Assembly: GCA_902812465.1 (NCBI GenBank)
Contig: CADDZE010000033.1
Location: 1 to 42,999 of the forward strand
Direction of reading: 5' to 3'
Length of the DNA: 42,999 bases
Source of the DNA: Acidobacteriota bacterium
GTDB taxonomy: Bacteria; Acidobacteriota; Terriglobia; UBA7540
Within the stretch, counting starts at the first letter, position 1. Each line of letters begins with the position of its first letter. The notes beneath the pieces are model-generated. The model made no database searches. It was not told the origin of the DNA and worked only from the letters and a program-made list of their open reading frames with translations. The position numbers and the translations under genes were made by a program. Below, in pieces: positions 26,048-34,653 of this stretch.

Positions 26048-26391
26048 TGAGCGAGCCTGAAGGGACGGCGACTACCGAAACCCCGGCGGCGCCAGGGGCG
26101 GCGTCGAACACGCATCCGGTGGCACGCGATGCCAACTTAGAGCTGCTGATGGACGTCGAGCTCGACGTAACTCTTCGTTTTGGCCAGCGCCAAATGCTTC
26201 TCGAAGAGATTCTGAAGCTGGCACCAGGATCGGTCATCGAGCTGGACCGCACAGTCGACGAGCCCGTCGAGGTGCTGGTGGGGCGCAAAGTGGTGGCACG
26301 GGGCGAAATCGTGGTGGTGGATGGAAACTATGGAGTACGCGTAACAGAGATCATCAGCCCAGTGGAACGGATGGAGTCGCTGCGCCACTGA
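26047..26391 (+). CDS. fliN: Flagellar motor switch protein FliN (second copy)
   Basis: A 114-residue C-ring protein with the FliN pattern: LELLMDVELDVTLRFGQRQM, LLEEILKLAPGSVIELDR, PVEVLVGRKVVARGEIVVVD and the terminal GVRVTEIISP. It follows fliM with a TGATG overlap, the usual fliM-fliN pairing. This copy matches FliN more closely in length and motif than the 94-residue protein at 18387, so it is the better candidate for the main switch subunit. The N-terminal 35 residues are a Pro/Ala/Thr-rich leader. Confidence 0.94.
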   Translation: MSEPEGTATTETPAAPGAASNTHPVARDANLELLMDVELDVTLRFGQRQMLLEEILKLAPGSVIELDRTVDEPVEVLVGRKVVARGEIVVVDGNYGVRVTEIISPVERMESLRH

Positions 26392-26411
26392 GGCAGGCGC
26401 GACCTGATGCT

Positions 26412-27251
26412 ATGGCGAATCCGTGCAGCAACCCGGAGTGTCGCCGACCTCGCCGCTTCTGGCGAAGTCTGGCGGGTAGTCGCAAGGACGGCCAGGGAGT
26501 CGAGCTCAACGGCCAGTGGTACTGCAGCCTGTCCTGCCTGGAGGGGGGTGCCAGAAGGGTGCTCAATCATCTCCTTCCCGAAACTCATGCCCGGCAGCAG
26601 CCACGCCATCGCGTTCCTCTGGGGCTGCTCCTGCTTTCAAAGGGCGTCATAGACGATCACACGTTGCGGGCGGCACTCAACGCCCAGCAGGAATGCGGTC
26701 AAGGCAGGTTAGGCGATTGGCTGCGCCGCCTCGGTGCTGCAACTGAGGATCAAATTACTAAGGCGCTCAGCGTGCAGTGGAGCTGTCCGGTCTTTCCGCT
26801 CGAGAAACATCCGCGATTTCTGGAGTGCGCGGGCCTCGTGCCGCTGCCGATCCTTGAGGCCGCACGCATGGCGCTGGCCCATTACCAGCCGAAAAGCGGC
26901 TCACTCTATGTCGCCTTTGCTGATGGCATCGATCACTCTGCGCTGCGCGCCCTTGAGCAGATGTTTGACTGCCGGACGGAAGCCTGCATCGCCCGCGAGT
27001 CGGCACTGCGACAAGCGTTGCAGCAGATTCGAAACCTTTCGCGCCCGCCGGAAATCGTGATTGATCGCCTTGGCGACCCCGTGGAGATAGCACACGAGGT
27101 TTGCCGTTACGCGGAGGACTCGAAGACCAACGAAGTACGCGTGGTGAGCTGTGATGATTATATCTGGGCTCGCTTGGGCGGAAACGATAAGCCTAGCAGC
27201 CTGCTCTTCCGCATAACCGGTCGTCCGGTGTCGTCGGGGCATGGCCGATGA
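26412..27251 (+). CDS. Zinc-finger plus type II secretion ATPase N-terminal-like protein
   Basis: A 279-residue protein, starting 20 bases after fliN. Residues 5-43 form a possible zinc site (CSNPEC, then WYCSLSC). The next part, about residues 65-200, resembles the N-terminal regulatory domain of GspE/PilB/MshE ATPases (GLLLLSKGVIDDHTLRAALNAQQ and LGDWLRRLGAATEDQITKAL), which can bind cyclic di-GMP. No ATPase domain follows. It may be a free-standing regulator or partner rather than a motor. Its link to flagella is by position only. Confidence 0.7.
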   Translation: MANPCSNPECRRPRRFWRSLAGSRKDGQGVELNGQWYCSLSCLEGGARRVLNHLLPETHARQQPRHRVPLGLLLLSKGVIDDHTLRAALNAQQECGQGRLGDWLRRLGAATEDQITKALSVQWSCPVFPLEKHPRFLECAGLVPLPILEAARMALAHYQPKSGSLYVAFADGIDHSALRALEQMFDCRTEACIARESALRQALQQIRNLSRPPEIVIDRLGDPVEIAHEVCRYAEDSKTNEVRVVSCDDYIWARLGGNDKPSSLLFRITGRPVSSGHGR

Positions 27252-27362
27252 CGGCAATCCGTACTTACGCTGCCGCGTATTGCTCTTGGGCGAGGGGCGA
27301 GGAAGACCGGCAGAAGGCCGGTCAGCAACCGACACCGCTCATCTTCCTGTGGTGGGATCGGC

Positions 27363-28313
27363 ATGCTGCTTAAGTTCAGCCATCGGGGAGAAAACTCAGG
27401 TGCGCGGGAGATTGGAACTCCCCAGGGACATTCGCGGAGTGTCCAGGCGCTCTTGGAGGAGCTTCCCGTTCTCCCCGATCATATATCCCGACTGAACGCG
27501 ATCCTTGGGTCGACTCCGGTTGACCTCAAGCAAATCGAAGAGGTCGCGGCGCTCCATCCAAAGCTGGTGGCCGACGTTGTGAAATTATGTAATTCCTCGC
27601 TGTTTGAACTGTCCAGCCCGGTGTCCGGTTTGGGCCAGGCAGTGGGGATGATCGGCAGCGCCCATCTGCGCTCACTCTTGCTGACGTGTGCGCTGGTGGA
27701 GTACGTGGGAGGCGCCTTCACTCCGGCCCAACAGCATAATTTCTGGCAGCACGGTTTTCTCACTGCCGCCATCAGCGAAGGCATCGCACGACGGTCGGGT
27801 TACCCGGATGTCGAGCAGGCCTACTTTGCGGGCTTGCTTCATGACGTCGGGGTGCTGCCATTGCTGAAGGCGGAATCGGCCGCGCCAGCGGAAAGTCCCA
27901 CGCGGGCGCGACCCGCGGCGCTCGGCCTCGAATCGGTCGAGGCCGAGCGGCAGCTGTTCGGTACCGATCATTGCGAGTTGGGTCACTTCATCGGTGTGCT
28001 GTGGGGTTTTCCTCGGCCCTTGATCGATGTGTTCGCCTGGCACCACTTACCCGAAAAGTCAAGCGACGACCGGCTTCTCACCACCATGGTCTCGGCAGCG
28101 GATGCGTTCTGCCGCATCCGCACCAACCCCACTCCGCGCGACTCGGCCACCCACCCACAACCGGGCCCGACACTGCCAACACTCGACGTTCTTTCGGCTC
28201 AGCTAGGTGGCGGAACCTACGCCGCCTCGCTCGCTGCCATGGAGGCAGATTACGTGCGCATGACCGAATGGCTGAAGATCGGCTTCAGCGAACCGTTCCT
28301 CCGGGATCAGTGA
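27363..28313 (+). CDS. HDOD-domain signalling protein
   Basis: A 316-residue protein with an HDOD domain at about residues 30-240: LPVLPDHISRLNAIL, KLVADVVKLCNSSLF, QAVGMIGSAHLRSLLLTCAL and AYFAGLLHDVGVLPLL. The HD pair is present in LLHDVG, but HDOD proteins usually lack a complete hydrolase site. Such proteins act in signalling and motility networks. It is 111 nt downstream of the previous gene and upstream of the phosphatase gene, and belongs to a signalling block after the flagellar cluster. The start has only a GGTGGGATC site. Confidence 0.82.
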   Translation: MLLKFSHRGENSGAREIGTPQGHSRSVQALLEELPVLPDHISRLNAILGSTPVDLKQIEEVAALHPKLVADVVKLCNSSLFELSSPVSGLGQAVGMIGSAHLRSLLLTCALVEYVGGAFTPAQQHNFWQHGFLTAAISEGIARRSGYPDVEQAYFAGLLHDVGVLPLLKAESAAPAESPTRARPAALGLESVEAERQLFGTDHCELGHFIGVLWGFPRPLIDVFAWHHLPEKSSDDRLLTTMVSAADAFCRIRTNPTPRDSATHPQPGPTLPTLDVLSAQLGGGTYAASLAAMEADYVRMTEWLKIGFSEPFLRDQ

Positions 28314-28403
28314 GACCGGTGGTTACCGGGCTCCGTACCTACTGGCGAGCTAGCACGCCATTGGTTATCAATGCCCTGGCCACTACGGAAAGAGGTCGGC
28401 TCC

Positions 28404-28412
28404 TGATATACT
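28404..28412 (+). promoter_or_regulatory. Extended -10 promoter element before the FHA-phosphatase gene
   Basis: TGATATACT matches the extended -10 TGnTATAAT with one change, and lies 26 nt before the ATG at 28438, giving a short leader with a GGGGGG site. No -35 is recognised. This suggests the phosphatase gene can be transcribed apart from the HDOD gene. Confidence 0.35.
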
Positions 28413-28437
28413 GGCGTCCGCTCGCTCTAGCGGGGGG

Positions 28438-30099
28438 ATGACTCGGATGCCCGCCGACGCTGCCCGCCTGTTGGTTCACGAACCTTCAGGAAATGAACGG
28501 GAGGTGCCTGTCGAGGCGGTTACGTTCACCCTCGGAAGGCATGCGGACAATCATCTGGTGCTGCTGGACAGCCGCATCTCACGGCGTCACGCCCGGATGG
28601 TTCGCACTCCACAGGGATACGTCTTGGAGGATTGTGGTAGCCGCCACGGGACCTTTGTCAATGGCCAGCGAATTACTTCCCAGCTTTTGGCGTCCGGAGA
28701 CCGGATTAGCCTGGGTACTTCGGATGGCTATCGCCTGACGTTTCTTGCAGAGGGGGCCGCCTTACCCCAGCTTCTGGATGAGATGGGCAAGGCCGTGCAA
28801 AGCCGCGCCCCCCAGCTCCAGCACCTGAGCCTGCTGCTCAGGATGGCGGAGATGTTGCACCGGGCCCCGGGGTTGGAAGAAGTGCTGCGCACTCTAGTGG
28901 ACTCTGCGCTTCAGCTGGCGGATGCGGATCGCGGCCTCCTGTTTCTCGCCAACGCGGCTGGTGAGCTCAAGCTTCGGCTAGCGCGGACGCGAAGCGGAAC
29001 TTCTCTGCCTCTCAAAGGCCTAGCGTACTCGAAGCCGATCGTCGATCGCGTAGTGGCCCACCGGCAGGAAGAGATTGCTCTGGTGGACGAGGAGGCAAGT
29101 GGCATGCCCCTCTCCTCCACAGGGCTGGTAACTCCTAGGATGCGAGGCGTCGTCGCGGTGCCTCTCCAGAAGCTGCCCATGATGGAGATCACCGGCGAGA
29201 CTGTCCGCATGGCGACTCCCCAGTTGCTGGGCGCGCTCTACCTCGAGGGAATACTCCGAGCCCACATCGTAACGGGCTTAGACCGTCAGGTGCTCCAGTC
29301 TCTGGCGGTGGAGGGTGCTACGGTAATCGAAAATGCGCGCTTGTTTCACTTGGCCCGGGAGCAAGAGCGCACCCGCCATGAGCTCAATCTGGCCAGCAGC
29401 ATCCAACAGGCCCTGCTTCCCAAGAAATTGCCTCAAATTGATGCATTTGAGCTTGAAGCTCTCACAACGCCTTGCAGTACCATTGGGGGCGACTATTACG
29501 ACGTCATTCCCCTGCCCGGCGGACGCTATGGACTGGCGGTGGCGGACGTCTCCGGGAAAGGTCTTCCTGCGGCCATGATGGCGATGACGCTTCAAGGTGC
29601 CTTTGCAGCCGTCGCCGCTGGTGATCCTCCGCTCTCAGAACTCTTTGCCCGCGTGAATACCCTTCTGTACGAACGCACACCGAACGAGATGTACGCTACC
29701 TTCTTCTACGGCGTGCTCAGCATTTCGGGCGAAGTCGCGTTTGTGAACGCCGGGCATGTGCCGCCGCTGGTACTCCGCTCACATGGGATAGAGCACCTTC
29801 AGGACGGCAGCCTTCCGCTAGGCATGTTCGAGCACGCTCCCTTTGAAGTAGCCCATACGCGTCTGGATCCCGGGGACCAGTTAGTAGTCTTTTCCGACGG
29901 CGTTACCGAGGCTCGCAACAACAGCGGCGATCTGTTCGGTGAGGAGCGCCTTGAGCTTCTGCTCCACCAGTTCGCCGATGCCTCACCTACCGAGGTCTGC
30001 GGGAAGATCGTGGCTGCCGTAGAGGAATTTGCTGATGAGGGGCCTCAAGCTGACGACCTGACTATTCTTGCCGTCCGCTACCGCCCTGCCAGGCGCTGA
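28438..30099 (+). CDS. FHA-GAF-PP2C (SpoIIE-type) serine phosphatase
   Basis: Signalling protein with three domains. An FHA domain at about residues 10-100 (LGRHADNHLVLLDSRISRRH and CGSRHGTFVNGQRI) would bind phosphothreonine proteins. A GAF-like sensor domain spans about 130-300. A SpoIIE/RsbU-type PP2C phosphatase spans about 325-550, with the metal-binding motifs GGDYYDV, VADVSGKG, FSDGVTEA and ADDLTIL. It probably dephosphorylates an anti-sigma-antagonist-type partner, which is not present here. A second in-frame ATG at 28447 is possible, since the purine-rich GGGGGG abuts the first. 553 residues. Confidence 0.92.
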   Translation: MTRMPADAARLLVHEPSGNEREVPVEAVTFTLGRHADNHLVLLDSRISRRHARMVRTPQGYVLEDCGSRHGTFVNGQRITSQLLASGDRISLGTSDGYRLTFLAEGAALPQLLDEMGKAVQSRAPQLQHLSLLLRMAEMLHRAPGLEEVLRTLVDSALQLADADRGLLFLANAAGELKLRLARTRSGTSLPLKGLAYSKPIVDRVVAHRQEEIALVDEEASGMPLSSTGLVTPRMRGVVAVPLQKLPMMEITGETVRMATPQLLGALYLEGILRAHIVTGLDRQVLQSLAVEGATVIENARLFHLAREQERTRHELNLASSIQQALLPKKLPQIDAFELEALTTPCSTIGGDYYDVIPLPGGRYGLAVADVSGKGLPAAMMAMTLQGAFAAVAAGDPPLSELFARVNTLLYERTPNEMYATFFYGVLSISGEVAFVNAGHVPPLVLRSHGIEHLQDGSLPLGMFEHAPFEVAHTRLDPGDQLVVFSDGVTEARNNSGDLFGEERLELLLHQFADASPTEVCGKIVAAVEEFADEGPQADDLTILAVRYRPARR

Positions 30100-30149
30100 C
30101 AGAGGTGCGCTGGGCGAAGGCTGCCAGTAATCAGCAAGGACTTCCCGTC

Positions 30150-30953
30150 TCATTTCTTGCTTCGCTTTTCCGACTCCCGCACCGCCAGTTTGGCCAGCAC
30201 CTGCAGATAATGCTGCCGGTAGGAGACGTCGTCCGGTTCGATGCGGCTGGCCAATCGATACTCCCGCAGTGCCCCCTCCAAATCACCTAGGCGTTCCAGT
30301 GCGTAGCCAAGGCCGCTGTGAGCTTCGGCGCTCGCCGAGTCGTGCCGGATAGCCTCGAGCATTTCGACCCGAGCCCTCGCCCATTCGTGGGTCATCAAGA
30401 ACGTGATGCCCAGCTCACGGTGCAAATCAGCGTTCTCTGGGTCGAGGGCGGCAGCCTGCCGGAGATCTCTAACTGCATCATCAAACCGCCCCGCCACGCG
30501 AAGGTCGATCGCCTTTGCAACCAGCCGCCGCAATTCAAGGCGCTGCCCAGAGGCTTCAGGGGTTGGTGCTGAAGCGGTACCCGAGGCTGCGCCAGACGGG
30601 CCAGCCCTCAGGACCAACGAAGTTTTGGTCGGCATCACGAGGTACGCCTGCTCAGCTTCACCAGGGCAGCGAACGTGAACATAATGCTCAATGGGCTCGA
30701 CGTCCGTCACCAGCACCTCGTGTGTCTTGTCCGTTTTGCCTTGCAGGGTGCCGTCGATGTCCACCAGGCATCCTTCACGGGCGGTTTGCACAGCAATCCG
30801 AGCCGTCTGATCCGCCTTGTGTCGGTCGGGTGCGCCGGTCGAAAAAGCGAAGGGGATGGCCAGTAAAAACCCACGTAGCCTGCAGTAACCAGACCCCCTG
30901 CATCTTGTCCTGACAAGCTGCTGCACGGCATGTATGTTATCACGGCAGAGCAT
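30150..30953 (-). CDS. TPR-repeat protein, probably exported
   Basis: A 267-residue protein. A hydrophobic stretch near residues 26-40 (GFLLAIPFAFSTGA) looks like a signal or anchor, but the first 25 residues are long and Arg/Cys-containing, so the true start may be downstream of the assigned ATG. A short beta region (DIDGTLQGKTDKTHEVLV) has a PEGA-like feel. The C-terminal half has about three tetratricopeptide repeats (for example GRFDDAVRDLRQAAALDPEN and GDLEGALREYRLASRIEPDD), suited to protein-protein contact. Convergent with the phosphatase gene. Confidence 0.78.
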   Translation of the reverse strand: MLCRDNIHAVQQLVRTRCRGSGYCRLRGFLLAIPFAFSTGAPDRHKADQTARIAVQTAREGCLVDIDGTLQGKTDKTHEVLVTDVEPIEHYVHVRCPGEAEQAYLVMPTKTSLVLRAGPSGAASGTASAPTPEASGQRLELRRLVAKAIDLRVAGRFDDAVRDLRQAAALDPENADLHRELGITFLMTHEWARARVEMLEAIRHDSASAEAHSGLGYALERLGDLEGALREYRLASRIEPDDVSYRQHYLQVLAKLAVRESEKRSKK

Positions 30954-31458
30954 ACCTGCTGCTAAGGCAGCAAGTTTTCCCCCGGAAGCTCACGCGCCCT
31001 CGGCAACGCGCCGATAATCGGTTACGGGGAGGGAAGGTCCCGCTTGCGGATTCGGGTGGAGTCACTTCGCCCGACCCCGGTCTCCCATCCGGCCGGGGCT
31101 TCCCTCCCTTTGAGCAGTCGGCCACGCTGGTGTCCATGACCCGCAGCAGTACTTCGGTCGCCTGGGCCAATTAGCCGCCTGTGCTATAGTTCTAAGTTGG
31201 TACCGAGCTGGCAACCTCCAACTGGGCGAAACGTCCTTTGCTGGGGAACGGCGTTGATCCGTCGCTGATGAGGAGCACAACCCTTGTGCAAAAGACGGCG
31301 GCTACCGCAAGGGCTGAAGATTTGGGTCTAGCGAGGCGCCCCGAGGGGCGCGCCCCGGGACATGGGTTGACCTAGGCGTCGCCAGCATCGCTTGAGCCGC
31401 CGTCGCCCCCCGAGGATGGCTGGCTTCTTGAGCATCTACGGATGGGACTGGTGAGAGC
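30954..31458. other. Intergenic region, TPR gene to acyl-CoA dehydrogenase
   Basis: About 505 nt between divergent genes. No ORF with a ribosome site or recognisable product was found. It holds an extended -10 at 31182-31190 pointing to the acyl-CoA dehydrogenase gene. No tRNA or structured RNA was recognised. Confidence 0.5.
31182..31190 (+). promoter_or_regulatory. Extended -10 promoter element, acyl-CoA dehydrogenase
   Basis: TGCTATAGT is close to TGnTATAAT, 269 nt upstream of the acyl-CoA dehydrogenase start. No -35 is seen at 17 nt. The long leader that would result is a reason for caution. Confidence 0.3.
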
Positions 31459-32601
31459 GTGGATTTCACCCTAAGTGACGACCAGAAGGAGATCAAGCGC
31501 TCAGTTCGGGAGTTTGCGGAGCGCGAGATTCGTCCTCACGTAATGGAATGGGATGAATCGCAGCATTTCCCTCTCGAGATTCTTCCCAGGCTGGCCGAGC
31601 TCGGACTGATGGGTGTTACCTTTCCCGTGGAATACGGCGGGGCGGGCCTGGGGTACGTCGAATATGCTCTGATCATCGAAGAGTTGGCGCGCGTGGACGG
31701 CTCCGTGGCCATCCTCGTGGCGGCTCACAATTCCCTCTGCGCTGGCCACATCTACCTGTCAGGCACCGAAGAACAGAAGCGAAAGTATCTGGTTCCGCTG
31801 GCAAAGGGCGAGAAGCTGGGCTGCTGGAGCCTGACTGAGCCCCAAGCGGGAAGCGATGCTGGGGGCACCAAAACCACGGCACGTCTCGAGGGTGACTACT
31901 GGATCTTGAACGGTTCGAAGACCTTCACCTCAAACGGTACCTACGCCGACATCTGCGTGGCGATGGCCGTGACGGACAAAGCGGCCCGAAAGCACGGCAT
32001 TTCCGCCTTTATCATCGAGAAAGGAACGCCGGGCTTCCGCGTTGGCAAAAAAGAGAACAAGCTAGGATTGCGGTCCAGCGACACTGCCGAGGTCATCTTC
32101 GAGGACTGCCGTATTCCGAAGGAGAATTGCCTAGGACAGCCCGGCGAAGGGTACGTTGACAGTCTGAAAGTGTTGGACCATGGCCGCATTTCGATTGCCG
32201 CACTGGCTGTAGGCATGGCCCAGGGAGCCTTTGAAGCTGCGCTGGCTTACGCCAAGCAGCGGGAGCAGTTCGGCAAGCCCATTGCCCAGTTCCAGGCGAT
32301 CCAGTTCAAGCTGGCCGATATGGCGACGGAGATCGATGCCGCCCGCCTCCTGACCCTTCGCGCTGCTAGCCTAGCCGACAGCGGCTGCCGGGTGACTGGC
32401 GAGGCTTCAAAGGCCAAGCTCTATGCGGGAGAGGCCGCCGTGCGCGTGGCCAACGAGGCGGTGCAGATTTTCGGCGGCTACGGCTTCATCAAGGACTATC
32501 CCGTCGAAAAGTATTACCGTGACGTCAAACTTTGCACGATTGGTGAAGGCACCAGTGAAATCCAGCGCATTGTGATCGCGCGAGAGCTGCTCCGCGAATG
32601 A
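31459..32601 (+). CDS. Acyl-CoA dehydrogenase
   Basis: FAD enzyme that introduces the alpha-beta double bond into acyl-CoA and passes electrons to ETF. The 380 residues contain the family signatures [43 protein letters not shown] and the C-terminal [20 protein letters not shown]. The catalytic base is the Glu in [10 protein letters not shown], the position used by short- and medium-chain enzymes. It starts with GTG after GGTGAG. The meaB-type gene follows 33 nt or less downstream, which suggests use in branched or odd-chain acyl-CoA breakdown, but chain-length specificity cannot be read from sequence. Confidence 0.96.
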   Translation: MDFTLSDDQKEIKRSVREFAEREIRPHVMEWDESQHFPLEILPRLAELGLMGVTFPVEYGGAGLGYVEYALIIEELARVDGSVAILVAAHNSLCAGHIYLSGTEEQKRKYLVPLAKGEKLGCWSLTEPQAGSDAGGTKTTARLEGDYWILNGSKTFTSNGTYADICVAMAVTDKAARKHGISAFIIEKGTPGFRVGKKENKLGLRSSDTAEVIFEDCRIPKENCLGQPGEGYVDSLKVLDHGRISIAALAVGMAQGAFEAALAYAKQREQFGKPIAQFQAIQFKLADMATEIDAARLLTLRAASLADSGCRVTGEASKAKLYAGEAAVRVANEAVQIFGGYGFIKDYPVEKYYRDVKLCTIGEGTSEIQRIVIARELLRE

Positions 32602-32634
32602 AGTCCCTTCGTTTTCCCGGTGATTAGTCAGGTC

Positions 32635-33591
32635 ATGCCCGATTCGGTCGCAACCTGGGTTAGCCAGATCCTGGCCGGTGACCGGCGTGCAATTGCACGC
32701 GCCATCTCGGCGATAGAGAACGGTGAGGCGGAGCGTAGTGCGTTGCTCAAGTTGCTCTTCCGGTCCGCCGGCAAGGCTGCGGTAATCGGAGTGACAGGCT
32801 CCCCGGGCACCGGCAAAAGCACCTTAGTTGAGAAGCTGGCGGTTGAATACCGCCGGCTGGGACGGAAAGTGGGAATTATTGCGGTCGATCCCACCAGCCC
32901 CTTCTCCGGCGGGGCCATTCTGGGCGACCGGATTCGCATGCAAAATCTAGCCACGGACGAGGGAGTCTATATCCGCAGCATGGCGACGCGCGGCCAGCTG
33001 GGCGGGCTCGCTCCGGCCGCTTATGACGTGGTCACGGTGCTCGACGCGGCAGGATGCGGCGTGATCCTCATTGAGACCGTCGGCGTGGGCCAGGACGAAG
33101 TCGACGTGGCGCGCCTCGCCGATGTCACGCTGGTGCTGTTGGTGCCGGGTTTAGGCGACGAGGTGCAGGCGTTCAAGGCTGGGGTGATGGAGATTGCCGA
33201 CGTCTTCGTGATCAACAAGGCCGACCGGCCCGGCGCCGAGCGCCTGGAGCAGGAACTGACCGCGCTTCTCTCAGTGGCACCGCGGCAAGATGGCTGGCGC
33301 CCTCCCGTATTGAAGACGGTAGCAGCGACGGGGGAGGGCATACCGGCCGTTTTGGAAGCGCTCGATCGGTTCGGCACGTTTGGCGCGGGCGGTTGCCTGG
33401 CAGCTGAGCGGCGGCGCAAGCAGTGGCGCTGGCGGTTGCTCGCGATGCTGCAGCAGCGGCTGCTCGAGCGCGTCTTCGCGGAACGCTTAACGCCCGACGA
33501 TGTTGCCCGCTACGCCGCCGAAGTGGCCGCGCGGCGGCGCGACCCCTACTCCGCCGTGGAGGAGATGATGAAGGAATTCACCCAGCGTTAG
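32635..33591 (+). CDS. meaB: MeaB/ArgK-type GTPase, methylmalonyl-CoA mutase chaperone
   Basis: G3E-family GTPase that guards and reloads the B12-dependent methylmalonyl-CoA mutase. The P-loop GVTGSPGTGKST, the VDPTSPFSGGAILGDRIRM switch region, ETVGVGQDEVDVA and the base-specificity motif NKAD are all present. The ATG at 32635 and a GTG at 32620 are both in frame; neither has a strong ribosome site, and AGG before the ATG tips the choice. The 318 residues fit the family. No mutase gene is in the window, so its client must be elsewhere. Convergent with korB. Confidence 0.9.
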   Translation: MPDSVATWVSQILAGDRRAIARAISAIENGEAERSALLKLLFRSAGKAAVIGVTGSPGTGKSTLVEKLAVEYRRLGRKVGIIAVDPTSPFSGGAILGDRIRMQNLATDEGVYIRSMATRGQLGGLAPAAYDVVTVLDAAGCGVILIETVGVGQDEVDVARLADVTLVLLVPGLGDEVQAFKAGVMEIADVFVINKADRPGAERLEQELTALLSVAPRQDGWRPPVLKTVAATGEGIPAVLEALDRFGTFGAGGCLAAERRRKQWRWRLLAMLQQRLLERVFAERLTPDDVARYAAEVAARRRDPYSAVEEMMKEFTQR

Positions 33592-33618
33592 GCTTCAGCT
33601 GCTCCATCAACCCGTGCA

Positions 33619-33634
33619 GGTCGGTAAGCCGACC
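33619..33634. terminator. Hairpin in the meaB-korB convergent gap
   Basis: A perfect 6-bp stem, GGTCGG/CCGACC, closes a TAAG tetraloop inside the 46-nt gap between two convergent genes. Position suggests a two-way terminator, but no T-run follows on either strand. Confidence 0.42.
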
Positions 33635-33637
33635 CGA

Positions 33638-34522
33638 TCAATAGAACTCCTCCATCAGCTCTTCGAACAACTCGCGCGCCATGGCGAGCGGTTGCCGGAC
33701 CAGAGGACCATTCTTCAGTGCTGGCTCTGTATCTTCGTACGTGAGTTGCTCACTGCGGTAAAAGACACCGATAGGAATCCTGACGCCCCACTCAAATGAT
33801 TTACGCAGCGCCACCTCCAGGTCCGCCGGATTGTAACCGGGCTCAGTCTCGAGCTTGTAGCAGCGCTGGCGGAACCACTGATGGGTGTTGATCTTGTTGT
33901 AGGTGACGCAGGGGCTGAAGACGTCGATCAGCGCGAAGCCATGGTGCCGGATCCCGCCGGCGATGAGGTCCGCCAGGTGCTTGTTCTCGCCTGCCAGACC
34001 GCGCGCCACGTAGGTGGCGCCGGAAACCAAAGCCAGCGCTATGGGGTTCACGGGCATCTCGACATTGCCACGCGGTGTTGATTTGGTCTTATGACCCTTC
34101 TCGGTGGTGGGTGACGCCTGGCCGGTGGTGAGGCCGTAGATTTGGTTGTTCATGACGATGTAGGTTAGGTCAAGGTTGCGGCGCATGGCGTGGATGAAAT
34201 GGTTGAGCCCGATGCCGTAGCCGTCCCCGTCGCCGCCGGTGATCACCACGTGGAGCGAGTGATTGGCCAGCTTGGCGCCACTCGCTAGCGCCACCGCCCG
34301 CCCGTGTAGGCTGTGCACGCCGTAGCCATGGAAGAATCCTGGCAGGTTCGATGAACAGCCGATACCCGACACTACAAACAAATCCTTGGTGGGCAGGCGC
34401 AACTTCTGCGCGGCCAGTTCGAGCGCGCGCAGCACGCCGAAGTCTCCGCATCCTGGGCACCAGTCCGGGTCTACCGGCCCCTTGTAGATCTCTAGTGGCA
34501 ATTCAACGGTTGCGGTTGCCAT
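33638..34522 (-). CDS. korB: 2-oxoacid:ferredoxin oxidoreductase, beta subunit
   Basis: Thiamine-diphosphate subunit of a 2-oxoglutarate (or other 2-oxoacid):ferredoxin oxidoreductase that decarboxylates the acid to acyl-CoA and reduces ferredoxin. The pattern PDWCPGCGDFGVL holds Fe-S cysteines, GIGCSSNLPGFF follows, and the cofactor motif GGDGDGYGIG with MNNQIYGLTTGQ binds ThDP and Mg. I set the start at 34522 because GGGAGG precedes that ATG; a longer reading to 34690 would overlap korA. The 294 residues are typical. It follows korA by 131 nt. Confidence 0.95.
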   Translation of the reverse strand: MATATVELPLEIYKGPVDPDWCPGCGDFGVLRALELAAQKLRLPTKDLFVVSGIGCSSNLPGFFHGYGVHSLHGRAVALASGAKLANHSLHVVITGGDGDGYGIGLNHFIHAMRRNLDLTYIVMNNQIYGLTTGQASPTTEKGHKTKSTPRGNVEMPVNPIALALVSGATYVARGLAGENKHLADLIAGGIRHHGFALIDVFSPCVTYNKINTHQWFRQRCYKLETEPGYNPADLEVALRKSFEWGVRIPIGVFYRSEQLTYEDTEPALKNGPLVRQPLAMARELFEELMEEFY

Positions 34523-34653
34523 AAGAACCTCCCTTCTCCCGATGTGCTCCCGCGGGGCGAGGCATGAGCCTGCCCTGTAAGGCTTGCACATCGGCCATGG
34601 CCTGGCTTCCCGGAGTGAAGTGTCTCGTGCCGGATGTCCATCCGTTCCCCGCT

